DNA of 64,000 nt from Chromatiales bacterium (GTDB taxonomy: Bacteria; Pseudomonadota; Gammaproteobacteria; Steroidobacterales; Woeseiaceae): NCBI GenBank assembly GCA_024679535.1, contig JAIBDF010000002.1, forward strand, positions 1 through 64,000. Reading direction: 5' to 3'. The position numbers and the translations under genes are program-made. Every line of letters begins with the position of its first letter. Positions within the stretch are counted from its first letter, which is position 1. Positions 16,508 to 25,958 of this stretch are shown here, one piece after another. The notes under the pieces were generated by a model. It did no database searches. It worked only from the letters and a program-made list of their open reading frames with translations, and had not been told where the DNA came from.

Positions 16508-17808
16508 GAGCTGACCTTCAGGCGCCGCGTGACGGCTGCGGCATGACCATCAAGCCCTTCGAGTCCTGCGAGGCTTACAACAGCATCGCCAAGATTCTCA
16601 AGTCCTTCGCGCGACAATTCCTGCACGGTCATTTGCCGCATGAACTGATCAACGCCCAGACCGCTGTAGGTCCGTGCGAACCCGTAGGTGGGCAGTACGT
16701 GATTTGTACCACTGCAATAGTCACCGACGGATTCCGGCGTCCACTGTCCCAGGAAGACCGATCCCGCATTGCGCAATTGCGGCAACAGGCTACGTGGGTC
16801 GACAACCTGGAGGATCAGATGTTCGGGTGCATAGTCGTTGCTAACGGTGATCGCTTCCGCAATGGAATCGACCACCAGTATGCGCGAAGATTTCAGTGCC
16901 TCCGCCGCTATGTCGGCGCGCGACAGTGCCCTGAGCTGCTCGTCGACCTCCATCGCTACAGCTGCCGCAAGCTGACCGGAGTTGGTGAGGAGGATCACTT
17001 GTGAATCGGTTCCATGTTCAGCCTGAGACAACAGGTCTGATGCAACGAATTCCGGATTCGCCTTGCCATCCGCGATTACCAGCACCTCGGAAGGGCCTGC
17101 GGGCATATCGATTGCGGCGCCTGAAGGATCTCCGCTTACCAGAGTCTTTGCGCATGTTACCCATGCATTGCCCGGGCCGAAGATCTTGCAGACTCTGGGG
17201 ACAGACTGGGTTCCGTATGCCATGGCGGCGATCGCCTGCGCGCCACCGACCTTGAAAATGTCGTTTACCCCCGAGCGCGTTGCAGCAACAATGACTGCGG
17301 GGTCGGCCGTGCCGTCAGTTCGTGGCGGCGTACACAGAATTCGAATCGGACAACCCGCAATATCCGCAGGAACCGCCAGCATGATAGCGGCCGAGGGCAG
17401 GGGGGCCGTTCCGGCCGGCACGTACAGTCCTACGGCGTCAATTGCGTGACTGTGCCGCTCACACACGACACCCGCCATTGTTTCGACTCGTATCGACTCC
17501 GGCAACTGGGCGCGGTGAAAGCTGCGCACGTTACGAATGGCCAGGTCGATGGCGGCAAGCTGTGGTGGCGACATCGCCTCTTGTGCGCGGTCAATTTCAT
17601 CCTCGCCGACTTTCAGCCCAGTAAAATCGGCGCCGTCAAACCGCTGGTTGAACTGCCGCAAAGCCGCGTCTCCGCCCCGGCGAACCTCGTCGATAATTGC
17701 GGCGGTACCATCGCGTATCGCCGCATCGCCGGCCACTGCAGGTCGCTGCAGCAGGGCGAGACGCTCTGTCGCCGTGAGTTCCGACCAGGTGTGGATGCCG
17801 AAACTCAT
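16504..17808 (-). CDS. hisD: Histidinol dehydrogenase
   Basis: A 434-residue zinc- and NAD-dependent dehydrogenase oxidising histidinol to histidine. Visible motifs include VPAGTAPLPSA, IFGPGNAWVTCAK, the signature region DMPAGPSEVLVIAD and the zinc-ligand segment SQAEHGTDSQ. The start is placed at MSFGIHTW, whose ATG overlaps the hisG stop (TGATG). A longer frame upstream lies inside hisG and is not family-like. Confidence 0.96.
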   Translation of the reverse strand: MSFGIHTWSELTATERLALLQRPAVAGDAAIRDGTAAIIDEVRRGGDAALRQFNQRFDGADFTGLKVGEDEIDRAQEAMSPPQLAAIDLAIRNVRSFHRAQLPESIRVETMAGVVCERHSHAIDAVGLYVPAGTAPLPSAAIMLAVPADIAGCPIRILCTPPRTDGTADPAVIVAATRSGVNDIFKVGGAQAIAAMAYGTQSVPRVCKIFGPGNAWVTCAKTLVSGDPSGAAIDMPAGPSEVLVIADGKANPEFVASDLLSQAEHGTDSQVILLTNSGQLAAAVAMEVDEQLRALSRADIAAEALKSSRILVVDSIAEAITVSNDYAPEHLILQVVDPRSLLPQLRNAGSVFLGQWTPESVGDYCSGTNHVLPTYGFARTYSGLGVDQFMRQMTVQELSREGLENLGDAVVSLAGLEGLDGHAAAVTRRLKVSS

Positions 17809-18710
17809 CAGGCCAGCATCTTCTCGAGCGGCAGGACCAGCACTGAACTCGCACCCGCTGCTTTCAGGTTTTCCAGCGTCTCCCAGAATACGTTTTCGCG
17901 GCACACCGCGTGCACGGCCACTTTGTCGTCGACGCCGTCCAGTGCCAGCACGGTGGGTGCCTCGGACCCGGGCAGAAGGTCGCGAATTTCAGCAAGTGCG
18001 GACTTCGGGGCGTGTAGCATGATGTACTTGCTCTCACGAACCTGCAGCACGCCGTCGAGGCGCTGGAGGATTTTGTCGACGAGGGCCTGTTTCTCTTCCC
18101 CGAGGGGTTTCATCGTCTGGATGACGATCGCTTCGCTCTCGAGCAGTAACGCTTTCTCAACGAGACCATTCGCCTTCAGGGTGCTACCTGTGGAGACGAT
18201 GTCACAAATGTATTCGGCGCGTCCAAGCTTGGGTGCAATCTCGACCGCTCCGGAGAAGAATACGGCCTCTGCGTTGACGCCATTCGACTTCAGGTAATTA
18301 TTAAGAATCCCCACATAACTCGTTGCAATTCTTGTATTTTCTAATGATTCCGGCCCTTCGAATAGGGTGTCTTCGGGTCCCGCCAGGGAAAGCCTGCAAT
18401 GGCCGAAATCGAGTTCAAATACGCGCTTGAACTGTGTGGGTCGGCCCTCGGCTTCCCGGTTAAGGCGTTTTTCCTCAACGACGTTCAGCCCGACAATGCC
18501 GAGGTCGCAGACGTCTTCGCTGACGAGTCCGGGAATATCGTCGTCCCTCACCAGCAGGAGGTCGATCGGCATGTTCTCGCCATAGCAAATAAGCTGGTCT
18601 TTGCTCTTGGTGATTTTGAGGCCACAACGTTCGAGCAAATCGATTGAGTGATCGGTCAGACGACCGGTTTTCTGCACCGCAATCTTGATGCGCTGCTCAG
18701 AGGGTTCCAT
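17808..18710 (-). CDS. hisG: ATP phosphoribosyltransferase, long form
   Basis: A 300-residue enzyme starting the histidine pathway from ATP and PRPP. It is the long, self-sufficient form: two catalytic lobes (about 1-215, with the PRPP motif DIVSTGSTLKANG) plus a C-terminal ACT-like domain (about 225-300) that binds histidine for feedback inhibition. No hisZ is needed. It lies 10 bases downstream of the TrpR-like gene. Confidence 0.96.
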   Translation of the reverse strand: MEPSEQRIKIAVQKTGRLTDHSIDLLERCGLKITKSKDQLICYGENMPIDLLLVRDDDIPGLVSEDVCDLGIVGLNVVEEKRLNREAEGRPTQFKRVFELDFGHCRLSLAGPEDTLFEGPESLENTRIATSYVGILNNYLKSNGVNAEAVFFSGAVEIAPKLGRAEYICDIVSTGSTLKANGLVEKALLLESEAIVIQTMKPLGEEKQALVDKILQRLDGVLQVRESKYIMLHAPKSALAEIRDLLPGSEAPTVLALDGVDDKVAVHAVCRENVFWETLENLKAAGASSVLVLPLEKMLA

Positions 18711-18720
18711 GGAGCTGTCC

Positions 18721-19032
18721 TTATTCGGAATGGTGGATACGTTCGATAGCGGTTTGGTAACCGCCGAAACCGTCAGTCAGGAAACGGGCGACGCGCCCGA
18801 TCGTGGTTACGCTGACTCCTGTCAGTTCGTGGATTCTTCGGTAGGGCAGGTCCTGCTGCAGACACTCGACAACCTGCCAGCGATCGACGAGCGCCTGAAG
18901 TTCTGCCGGCGTACAGAGATCCTTAAAGAAAAGCCGACATTCCTCAACGCTATCGAGGCTGTCGATCGCTGCGAACAGGGCGCTTTCAGCGCTTGCCTGC
19001 TGGCGTCGGGATTCATTACGGTTCGGTTTCAT
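18721..19032 (-). CDS. YerC/YecD-family TrpR-like regulator
   Basis: A 103-residue helical protein of the TrpR superfamily. The helix-turn-helix is in YRRIHELTGVSVTTIGRVARFL (about 63-84), preceded by FFKDLCTPAELQALVDRW. It heads the his operon, 10 bases before hisG. TrpR-like YerC/HisR proteins next to his genes act as histidine-pathway repressors in Gram-positive bacteria; autoregulation and histidine sensing here are inference. No convincing SD precedes the ATG, and the promoter lies very close. Confidence 0.88.
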   Translation of the reverse strand: MKPNRNESRRQQASAESALFAAIDSLDSVEECRLFFKDLCTPAELQALVDRWQVVECLQQDLPYRRIHELTGVSVTTIGRVARFLTDGFGGYQTAIERIHHSE

Positions 19033-19037
19033 TTGTG

Positions 19038-19072
19038 TAGTACTGTATTAACACGTTAGTACGCTATTACAA
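19038..19072 (-). promoter_or_regulatory. Promoter and tandem-repeat operator of yerC-his operon
   Basis: The 13-base pattern TAGTACNNTATTA occurs twice on the + strand, at 19038-19050 and 19057-19069, 19 bases apart. It contains GTACT/AGTAC half-sites (19040-44 and 19058-62) reminiscent of TrpR operators. On the minus strand TTGTAA (19072-19067) and TAATAC (19050-19045), 16 bases apart, form a weak promoter, so both repeats would cover it. The start codon at 19032 is about 12 bases past the -10. Confidence 0.5.
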
Positions 19073-19154
19073 ATAGAAAGCAAATGCAAGCGCGGTGATC
19101 ATCAAACCTGGGTAAAAGCTGGGATTGCCAGGTTGCTGTTGATAGTCTCTCGCC

Positions 19155-19802
19155 ATGACTGAACGACTCAACCTGTTTGCAACCCCCATATTGAAGGCCT
19201 CGCCACCCGATGCCGAGGCGCTCAACGCCGAACTGCTGGAAGCGATTTCGGTGCAGCGCTCGAAGCACCCGGGAATCCAACGTTCAAATATCGGTGGCTG
19301 GCATTCGGATACCGATATGGCAGCGTGGGGTGGCGAAGCAGGTCATACACTGGCCGATTTCGCCGTTAACACCGCCAGTTCCCATATGGTGGACATGGCG
19401 CCGGGTGGCAAGCGGCAATTCACCTGGTCAATTGAGATGTGGGCCAATGTGACTCCGCCAGGTTGCTCTAATCAGCTGCATTGTCATCCCGCAGCGTACT
19501 GGTCGGGGGTGTACTACCCGGATCCTGGCGGGTCCGAAATTGAGGGTAACGGAGGCGAGTTGCTGCTGGAGGATCCGCGCTATCCGATGGCATACATGAC
19601 CGTTCCCGAGTTGCTGCTGCGCGATGAGAACAGTGACCCGATGCAGTCGCAATTCGCCCTGCGGCCGGTGGCCGGTCATATCGTGATGTTTCCCTCCTGG
19701 CTGCGTCATTCCGTCCGTCCTCACGAAGGGGATCGTGACCGAGTATCGATAGCGGTCAATCTCATGCTGATAAGTTCAGAGCAGCACCCGACACCGGGCT
19801 GA
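19155..19802 (+). CDS. Putative 2-oxoglutarate/Fe(II) oxygenase (TIGR02466 family)
   Basis: A 215-residue double-stranded beta-helix protein. Candidate iron ligands are H109 or H111 in NQLHCHPAAYWSGVYY and H185 in PSWLRHSVRPH; R196 in GDRDRVSIAVN could bind 2-oxoglutarate. The layout FPSWLRHSV-x-P is characteristic of the TIGR02466/2OG-FeII_Oxy_5 group, whose substrates are largely unknown. It stands between the divergent his promoter and the riboswitch-controlled metB, with no obvious partner. Confidence 0.82.
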   Translation: MTERLNLFATPILKASPPDAEALNAELLEAISVQRSKHPGIQRSNIGGWHSDTDMAAWGGEAGHTLADFAVNTASSHMVDMAPGGKRQFTWSIEMWANVTPPGCSNQLHCHPAAYWSGVYYPDPGGSEIEGNGGELLLEDPRYPMAYMTVPELLLRDENSDPMQSQFALRPVAGHIVMFPSWLRHSVRPHEGDRDRVSIAVNLMLISSEQHPTPG

Positions 19803-19826
19803 GCACTGGAAGTTGCGCTTGGTCGC

Positions 19827-19856
19827 TTGACCTTTACCGGGTTCCGCACCTAAACT
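19827..19856 (+). promoter_or_regulatory. Promoter of the metB riboswitch transcript
   Basis: TTGACC (19827-19832) and TAAACT (19851-19856) are separated by 18 bases. Transcription would start near 19863, directly at the 5' edge of the riboswitch. Confidence 0.6.
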
Positions 19857-19864
19857 CGACGAAA

Positions 19865-19975
19865 CTCATCGAGACCGGTCGAGGGATAGGCCCGACGACG
19901 CCGGGGCAACCAGCGGAACTAACCATTTCGAAAAGGTGCCAACTCCTGCGATGTCTTCGGACATCGAAAGATGAG
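19865..19975 (+). ncRNA. SAM-I (S-box) riboswitch
   Basis: The aptamer core is nearly complete. P1 is CTCATC (19865-70) with GATGAG (19970-75). Conserved strings are GAGGGATAGGCCC (19881-93), GGCAACC (19905-11) and AAGGTGCCAACTCCTGC (19933-49). The P4 hairpin GATGTCTTCGGACATC follows. It binds S-adenosylmethionine and lies just upstream of metB, a methionine-pathway gene. Hairpins between 19990 and 20058 form the possible expression platform. No poly-T run follows, which favours control of translation. A second GATGAG at 20043-20048 could compete for the P1 left strand. Confidence 0.94.
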
Positions 19976-20043
19976 GGTTATCGCAACACCGGTAACGGTG
20001 CAGGGCGGTAAATTCCCTCCCTTGCGGGCTTCGCAGGGTTCCG

Positions 20044-20082
20044 ATGAGTAAACCGGAACTATTTAGCGGAGACCGACAATGA
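20044..20082 (+). CDS. 12-codon upstream ORF overlapping the metB start
   Basis: ATG at 20044 opens the short frame MSKPELFSGDRQ, whose TGA (20080-20082) overlaps the metB ATG as ATGA. An AGGG (20035-38) lies five bases before it. The start codon is inside the hairpin GTTCCG/CGGAAC (20039-20058). Translation of this frame would couple ribosomes to metB and could be the step the riboswitch controls. It may be chance; there is no homology evidence. Confidence 0.35.
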   Translation: MSKPELFSGDRQ

Positions 20083-21278
20083 CTTCCTCAGTTTGCAAAG
20101 CCACCAGCGCCGTGCGCGCGTCCATCGAATCCGATACGCAACATGGTGCGGTCGTACCGCCTTTGCACCTGTCCTCAAACTATGCGTTTGCAGGATTTGG
20201 CGAACCGCGGCAATACGATTACACGCGCTCGGGTAATCCCACACGTGACGGACTCGCAGATGCACTGGCCGAACTGGAAGGCGGGGCGGGCGCTGTCGTG
20301 ACGGCATCAGGAATGGGAGCGCTCACGGTGCTCACGCAGTTCCTGTCACCGGGCGACACCATTATTGCACCGCATGATTGTTATGGCGGAACTTACCGAC
20401 TCTTCGACCAGCAGTCGCAAAAAGGTCTGTTCAACGTCGAGTTCGTAAACCAGACCGAACTCGAGACGCTGCGTACCGTGTGTGCTGAGCTCCGGCCCAG
20501 GATCATCCTGACTGAATCTCCGTCAAACCCGGTGCTCCGCATTTCCGACCTGGCGAAGATCCGGGAAATCGCCACTGAATGTGGGGCATTGTTTGCCGTG
20601 GACAATACCTTCCTGTCGCCTGCATTGCAGAATCCGATCGACTTTGGTGCAGATCTCGTTATTCACTCAACCACCAAGTACATCAACGGCCACAGCGATG
20701 TTGTGGGTGGCGCACTGGTCGCCGCAACGGACGAGCTGGCGGAGCAATGTGCATACTGGGCCAATGTCATCGGCATCACCGGCGCGCCCTTTGATAGCTT
20801 CATGACGCTGCGCGGGATTCGCACGTTGTACCCGCGTATCCGGCAGCATCAGGAGAGCGCCGCACTGCTCGCAAATGTTCTATCTGAGCAGCTGAATGTT
20901 TCCAGGGTTTACTACCCCGGACTCGAAGGCCATCCGGGTCACGAGATTGCGAAACGCCAGCAACGGGGATTTGGCGGGATGATCAGTTTTGAAATTGACG
21001 GTGGCGAAGCGGCAGTCCGCGCATTCGTCGAGAACCTGAAGTATTTCTCACTGGCTGAGTCGCTTGGCGGCATGGAAAGCCTGGTTTGCCATCCTGCCTC
21101 CATGACGCACGCACCGGTTTCGGCGAAGCGCAAAGCTGCCGCTGGCGTGACCCCGACGTTGATCCGCCTGTCGGTGGGACTGGAAGCTGCGGAGGATCTG
21201 CAGGAGGATCTCCTGCGCGCGCTCGACGCCGCGCGTGCAGCGACGCTACTGAAACCTGTGGTGGCGGCCGCCTGCTGA
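20079..21278 (+). CDS. metB: Cystathionine gamma-synthase / O-succinylhomoserine sulfhydrylase
   Basis: A 399-residue Cys/Met-metabolism PLP enzyme. The PLP lysine is K200 in HSTTKYINGHSD; YTRSGNPTRDGL and VTASGMGALT bind the cofactor phosphate, and SLGGMESLVCHPASMTHA is the C-terminal family signature. It joins an activated homoserine to cysteine or sulfide on the way to methionine. Which thiol is used cannot be read from sequence. GGAG (20068-71) is the SD. Control by the upstream SAM-I riboswitch supports the methionine role. It is convergent with leuB. Confidence 0.92.
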   Translation: MTSSVCKATSAVRASIESDTQHGAVVPPLHLSSNYAFAGFGEPRQYDYTRSGNPTRDGLADALAELEGGAGAVVTASGMGALTVLTQFLSPGDTIIAPHDCYGGTYRLFDQQSQKGLFNVEFVNQTELETLRTVCAELRPRIILTESPSNPVLRISDLAKIREIATECGALFAVDNTFLSPALQNPIDFGADLVIHSTTKYINGHSDVVGGALVAATDELAEQCAYWANVIGITGAPFDSFMTLRGIRTLYPRIRQHQESAALLANVLSEQLNVSRVYYPGLEGHPGHEIAKRQQRGFGGMISFEIDGGEAAVRAFVENLKYFSLAESLGGMESLVCHPASMTHAPVSAKRKAAAGVTPTLIRLSVGLEAAEDLQEDLLRALDAARAATLLKPVVAAAC

Positions 21279-21304
21279 GCGCTCAGGATTGGCGGGCCGG
21301 GGGC

Positions 21305-22366
21305 TCAGGCAAGGCAGGCGATAATCCTGGCGGTCATGTCATCGGTTGACAGGCGCGTGTCGCCCTCTGCAACGATGTCCGCAGTCCTCGCACCAGCTGC
21401 AATTGCGGCAGCCATCGCCTGTTCCACGGCCAGTGCTTCGCTCTCGAGGCCCAGACTGTGGCGCAGCATCATGGCAACGCTCGCAATGGCGCCACAGGGA
21501 TTCGCAATTCCCATACCGGCGATGTCCGGCGCCGAACCGTGAATGGGCTCGTACAAGCCCGCTGAGCCGTCGCCCAACGATGCCGAAGGCAACATCCCGA
21601 GGGAGCCGGCGAGCATGGAGGCCTCGTCCGTGAGAATGTCGCCAAACATGTTTTCCGTGACAATGACATCGAAGTCAGACGGGCGACTGAGAAGGTGCAT
21701 GGCGGCGGCATCCACCAGGAGCGTCTCCAGCTCGATTTCCGGAAATTCATCCGCCATCACGCGATTCGTTACGTCTCGCCACAGGCGTGATGTTTCGAGG
21801 ATGTTTGCCTTGTCAACTGAGCACAGTCTGCCGCGTCGTTCAGTGGCGAGCCTGGCGGCCACCCGCACGATCCGCTCAACTTCTCCTACCGTGTATTCGC
21901 ACAGGTCACTGGCTGAGGTAGCGGTTCTTGTCTTTGCGCCAAAGTAGATGCCCCCGGTAAGTTCACGAATGACGAGCATGTCCACGCCGTCGAGAATTTC
22001 GGCACGCAAGGGTGACGCACCGGCCAGTTCCGGATAAATCCGGACGGGGCGCATGTTCGCGTAGACACCGAGTACCGAGCGTAGCTTGAGCAGTCCCTGT
22101 TCAGGGCGGACCTTGTCGTTCGGGTCCGACCACTTGGGGCCGCCAACTGCACCGAGCAGCACCGCATCCGCCGCTTTGCACGCGTCTACGGTAACGGCGG
22201 GCAACGGTTCGCCGGTGGCATCGATTGCAGCACCGCCGATCAGCGCTTCCTTGTAGTGCAGCGTATGACCGTATTGCTTTGCTACCGCGTCGAGGACTTG
22301 CCTGGCGCTGGCGGTGACGTCCGGTCCGATACCATCACCGGGCAATAAGGTAATTACGGCTTCCAT
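21305..22366 (-). CDS. leuB: 3-isopropylmalate dehydrogenase
   Basis: A 353-residue beta-decarboxylating dehydrogenase. It has [11 protein letters not shown] at the start, the substrate-binding region [10 protein letters not shown], the metal/NAD region [22 protein letters not shown] and [12 protein letters not shown]. It oxidises and decarboxylates 3-isopropylmalate to 2-oxoisocaproate. It is the last gene of the ilv-leu operon, overlapping leuD by 13 bases. Confidence 0.97.
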   Translation of the reverse strand: MEAVITLLPGDGIGPDVTASARQVLDAVAKQYGHTLHYKEALIGGAAIDATGEPLPAVTVDACKAADAVLLGAVGGPKWSDPNDKVRPEQGLLKLRSVLGVYANMRPVRIYPELAGASPLRAEILDGVDMLVIRELTGGIYFGAKTRTATSASDLCEYTVGEVERIVRVAARLATERRGRLCSVDKANILETSRLWRDVTNRVMADEFPEIELETLLVDAAAMHLLSRPSDFDVIVTENMFGDILTDEASMLAGSLGMLPSASLGDGSAGLYEPIHGSAPDIAGMGIANPCGAIASVAMMLRHSLGLESEALAVEQAMAAAIAAGARTADIVAEGDTRLSTDDMTARIIACLA

Positions 22367-22938
22367 GAACGTGTTTCCTCAAACTTTTCAATAGTGTTCA
22401 TTTGCTTGCAGAGAAAGCCCAGCTGGTCGATACCCGCGAGGAGACAGTGCCGCGAGAAACCGTCCATACTGAACGTCACGGTCCGATCACCCGGTAGAGA
22501 GATGCTCGTACTCTCAAGGTCGATGGTCACAGCTACACCCGGGTTTGCCAGCAGCCAGCTATGCGTCTGCTCGTCGACGATAATCGCCAGCAGGCCGTTC
22601 TTCAGTGCATTGCTACGAAAGATATCGGCAATCTCCGTGGATATCACCGCTTCGAAACCATAGTCGAGCAGGGCCCACGGCGCATGCTCGCGAGACGAGC
22701 CGCAACCAAAGTTGTTACCGGCAACGAGAATGCCGCAACCTTTGGCGTCTGGCTTGTTAAGTATGAAATCGCTCTTCTCGCTGCCGTCCTTGTGGTAACG
22801 CAGGTCATAGAATGCGTTCTTGCCAAGGCCCTCTCTTGACGTTGTCGTAAGAAAGCGCGCAGCGATGATCTGGTCGGTATCGATATCCCGGGTCGGCAGG
22901 ACTACGGTTTTCGACCGAACGGTTGTAACAGGCTTCAT
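22354..22938 (-). CDS. leuD: 3-isopropylmalate dehydratase, small subunit
   Basis: A 194-residue swivelling domain that pairs with LeuC. Family motifs are [16 protein letters not shown] near the start and [17 protein letters not shown]. It starts in an ATGA overlap with the leuC stop. Confidence 0.96.
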   Translation of the reverse strand: MKPVTTVRSKTVVLPTRDIDTDQIIAARFLTTTSREGLGKNAFYDLRYHKDGSEKSDFILNKPDAKGCGILVAGNNFGCGSSREHAPWALLDYGFEAVISTEIADIFRSNALKNGLLAIIVDEQTHSWLLANPGVAVTIDLESTSISLPGDRTVTFSMDGFSRHCLLAGIDQLGFLCKQMNTIEKFEETRSWKP

Positions 22939-24335
22939 AGGTAGTTCCTTGGATCAGCGATTCGCCCTGCGACCGCTGAGGCGGCCGCGGTAGCAGGACT
23001 CGCCAGCACGGTGCGTGCCCCGACGCCCTGGCGCCCTTCGAAATTGCGATTACTGGTGCTGACGCTTAGCTGGCCTGGTTGGGCAATGTCGCCGTTCATG
23101 CCGATACACATCGAGCATCCGGCTTCACGCCACTCGCCACCGGCAGCTTCAATTATCTTGTCGAGTCCCAGCGCCTCCGCGTCGGCCTTTACCTGGTCCG
23201 AACCCGGAACGACCAGCATGCGCACACCAGCGGCGACCTGACGGCCCTCAAGCACCCGCGCTGCCTCTTCGATGTCCGACAGGCGGCCATTGGTGCAGCT
23301 GCCCACGAAGACGACGTCGACGGAAGCTTCAGTCATTGGCTTGCCGGACTCCACCTGCATGTAGTCGAGCGCCTTGCGAAAACTGGCGTCGTTACTTTCC
23401 GGTACCGGCTCGTTAATTCCAACGACCATGCCGGGATTCGTGCCAAACGTGACCATGGGTGTCAGCTCCCCGGCATTAATGGAGACCGATTTGTCGAAGC
23501 GCGCATCCGTGTCCGTGCGCAGCGCCTGCCAGCGCGTGACGGCGGCATCCCATGCGGCGCCCTGGGGTGCGCGCGGGCGGCCTTGCAGGTAGTCGATCGT
23601 CGTGTCGTCCGGAGCAATCATGCCTGCACGTGCGCCGCCTTCGATCGACATGTTGCAGATCGTCATGCGTTCCTCCATCGAGAGCGCCGTAACAGCGTCG
23701 CCGCGATACTCGATCACATGGCCGGTTCCCCCATCCACACCAATTCTGCCGATCACTGCAAGGATGACGTCTTTTGCGGTGACGCCAGCAGGTAAGGTCC
23801 CGTCGACATTCACGGCCAGCGTTTTTGGCTTGCGCTGCAATAGGCATTGCGTCGCGAGCACATGGCCGACCTCGGTCGTGCCAATGCCAAAGGCGAGGGC
23901 ACCAAATGCTCCATGCGTACTTGAATGGCTGTCACCGCAGACAATCGTCTTGCCCGGCTGAGTGGCGCCGAGCTCCGGTCCGATGACATGCACTATGCCT
24001 CGCTTGCCGCTGCCATAACCGAGCAGGTCGAGCCCGAACTCCTCGCAGTTTTGCTCCATTTGCCGAACCTGGTTGGCTGCGCCTTCCCCGGCAACGAGAA
24101 GGTCCTTGAAGGTTGTCACTGGCGTCGTCGGCGTGGAGTGATCAAGTGTTGCCAGCGTCAGGTCAGGGCGCCGCACGGCAAGGCCGTTGGCACGCAGAAC
24201 AGAGAACGCCTGGGGCGTGGTGACCTCATGGACGATGTGCAAATCGATATACAGGACGGCCGGCGTGTCTGGCGTCTCGTCGACGACGATGTGGTTTGCC
24301 CATACCTTTTCAAACAAGGTCGTCGGAGTATTCAA
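22935..24335 (-). CDS. leuC: 3-isopropylmalate dehydratase, large subunit
   Basis: A 466-residue aconitase-family enzyme carrying the [4Fe-4S] cluster: Cys in [13 protein letters not shown] and the pair in [16 protein letters not shown] and [19 protein letters not shown] are further signatures. It isomerises 2- to 3-isopropylmalate. The start is set at TTG 24335 because [15 protein letters not shown] matches the family N-terminus and a GGAAG lies 7 bases upstream. An ATG at 24389 would add 18 unfamiliar residues, overlap leuA and lacks an SD. Confidence 0.93.
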   Translation of the reverse strand: MNTPTTLFEKVWANHIVVDETPDTPAVLYIDLHIVHEVTTPQAFSVLRANGLAVRRPDLTLATLDHSTPTTPVTTFKDLLVAGEGAANQVRQMEQNCEEFGLDLLGYGSGKRGIVHVIGPELGATQPGKTIVCGDSHSSTHGAFGALAFGIGTTEVGHVLATQCLLQRKPKTLAVNVDGTLPAGVTAKDVILAVIGRIGVDGGTGHVIEYRGDAVTALSMEERMTICNMSIEGGARAGMIAPDDTTIDYLQGRPRAPQGAAWDAAVTRWQALRTDTDARFDKSVSINAGELTPMVTFGTNPGMVVGINEPVPESNDASFRKALDYMQVESGKPMTEASVDVVFVGSCTNGRLSDIEEAARVLEGRQVAAGVRMLVVPGSDQVKADAEALGLDKIIEAAGGEWREAGCSMCIGMNGDIAQPGQLSVSTSNRNFEGRQGVGARTVLASPATAAASAVAGRIADPRNYL

Positions 24336-24363
24336 TGGTCGGCTTCCGTTATTGTCTTGCTGG

Positions 24364-25929
24364 TTAAATGGTGGCGCGAGTTGAATCATCGGCGGGTGTG
24401 CCCGCTGCGCCGCGATCTTTGCGCCGCAGGATGCGATTCATGACTTCCAGACAGGCCCGGCATCCGGCTTCCACGATGTCGACGCTGGCGCCCCTGCCGC
24501 GGAAGCTCTGGCCGTCGTGTTCCACGCTAACCGTCACTTCGCCCTGAGCGTCCTCGCCGATCGATGCGCTGTGCAGCTCGAAATTCTTCAGTACGAGCTC
24601 CACGCCGGTCGCGTGCTCGAGCGCCTGGAACGCGGCCGCTATCGGCCCGTCGCCGTGAGCCGACTCGCTGACCTCGCTGCCGTCTTCAAAAATCAGGTTG
24701 ACTGCCGCCGTGGCCGGTCGGTCGGTGTGAGTCTGTATCTCGAGCGACTGCAGCGTCCATGGCCCGGAGGAGGTGCCGCCCGCACTCATCACAAGCGACT
24801 CCAGGTCGCCGTCATAGACATCTTTCTTCTTGTCCGCCAGTTTCTTGAATTCCTGGAAAGTGCGATTGGTCTCGAACTCGTCGAGTTCAAAACCCAGTTC
24901 AATAAGACGGTCGCGAAATGCGTGTCGGCCACTGTGCTTGCCGAGTACCAGACTGGACTTAGCCAGACCGATATCTTCCGGGCGCATGATCTCGTAGGTG
25001 GAGGCGTGTTGCAGCATGCCATGCTGGTGAATACCCGCTTCATGCGCGAATGCATTCTCACCCACTATCGCCTTGTTGCGTGGCGGATGCATGCCGGTGA
25101 TATTGGATACAAGACGGGATGTCGGGTACAGGCGCGTTGTGTCGATACCGGTTTCGACGTTAAAAAACTCGGCGCGAGTCTTGATGGCCATGACGGCCTC
25201 TTCAAGCGAACAGTTGCCCGCACGCTCACCGATGCCATTAATGGTGCATTCGATCTGGCGAGCACCGGCACTGACGGCCGCGAGGCTGTTTGCGACGGCC
25301 ATCCCCAGGTCATCATGGCAATGGACGCTAAGCGTAATCTCCTCAATCCGGGCGACGTGATCATTGAGGTAGCGGAACAGGCGATCAAACTCGGCCGGCA
25401 CGGTATAGCCGACCGTGTCCGGGATGTTGACAGTCGTTGCGCCGGCTTCTATCGCAGCGGACACCACTTCGGCCAGGTAAGAGAGCTCGGTGCGAGAAGC
25501 ATCTTCGGGAGAGAATTCAACATCGTCGACCAGTTCGCGGGCCAGCTTGATCGCGCCAACGGCGCTCTTGATGATTTCTTCCTTGGCCATCTTGAGCTTG
25601 TGCTCACGATGAATGGCGCTGGTTGCCACAAACACGTGGATACGATGTTTTTCAGCATGCCTGACCGCGTCATAGACTTTCTGGATATCCGCGGTATTGC
25701 AGCGCGCCAGTCCGCAGATCACCGGGCCGAAATTCTGTTCGGCGATGGTCTTGACCGATTCGAAATCGCCCGGTGACGCGGCTGGAAAACCAGCTTCGAT
25801 TATGTCGACATTAAGTTCCGATAGCGCTTTCGCAACGCGAAGCTTTTCCCTGAGGGTCATGCTGCAGCCGGGCGCCTGTTCCCCATCGCGCAGGGTCGTG
25901 TCGAAAATCTTAATGTGCGTGTCGGACAT
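24364..25929 (-). CDS. leuA: 2-isopropylmalate synthase
   Basis: A 521-residue enzyme condensing acetyl-CoA with 2-oxoisovalerate. The TIM barrel starts with the metal-binding [12 protein letters not shown] (10-21) and includes the HxH metal ligands in [15 protein letters not shown]. The C-terminal domain (about 390-510) has the LeuA regulatory fold that binds leucine for feedback control. It lies 29 bases after ilvC. Confidence 0.97.
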   Translation of the reverse strand: MSDTHIKIFDTTLRDGEQAPGCSMTLREKLRVAKALSELNVDIIEAGFPAASPGDFESVKTIAEQNFGPVICGLARCNTADIQKVYDAVRHAEKHRIHVFVATSAIHREHKLKMAKEEIIKSAVGAIKLARELVDDVEFSPEDASRTELSYLAEVVSAAIEAGATTVNIPDTVGYTVPAEFDRLFRYLNDHVARIEEITLSVHCHDDLGMAVANSLAAVSAGARQIECTINGIGERAGNCSLEEAVMAIKTRAEFFNVETGIDTTRLYPTSRLVSNITGMHPPRNKAIVGENAFAHEAGIHQHGMLQHASTYEIMRPEDIGLAKSSLVLGKHSGRHAFRDRLIELGFELDEFETNRTFQEFKKLADKKKDVYDGDLESLVMSAGGTSSGPWTLQSLEIQTHTDRPATAAVNLIFEDGSEVSESAHGDGPIAAAFQALEHATGVELVLKNFELHSASIGEDAQGEVTVSVEHDGQSFRGRGASVDIVEAGCRACLEVMNRILRRKDRGAAGTPADDSTRATI

Positions 25930-25958
25930 TATCCGCTCCTCTTGTGTATTCCTGTGTC

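Noticed and set aside
24517..25776. 419-codon open frame antisense to leuA
   Set aside because: Opposite leuA throughout, with no recognisable domain.
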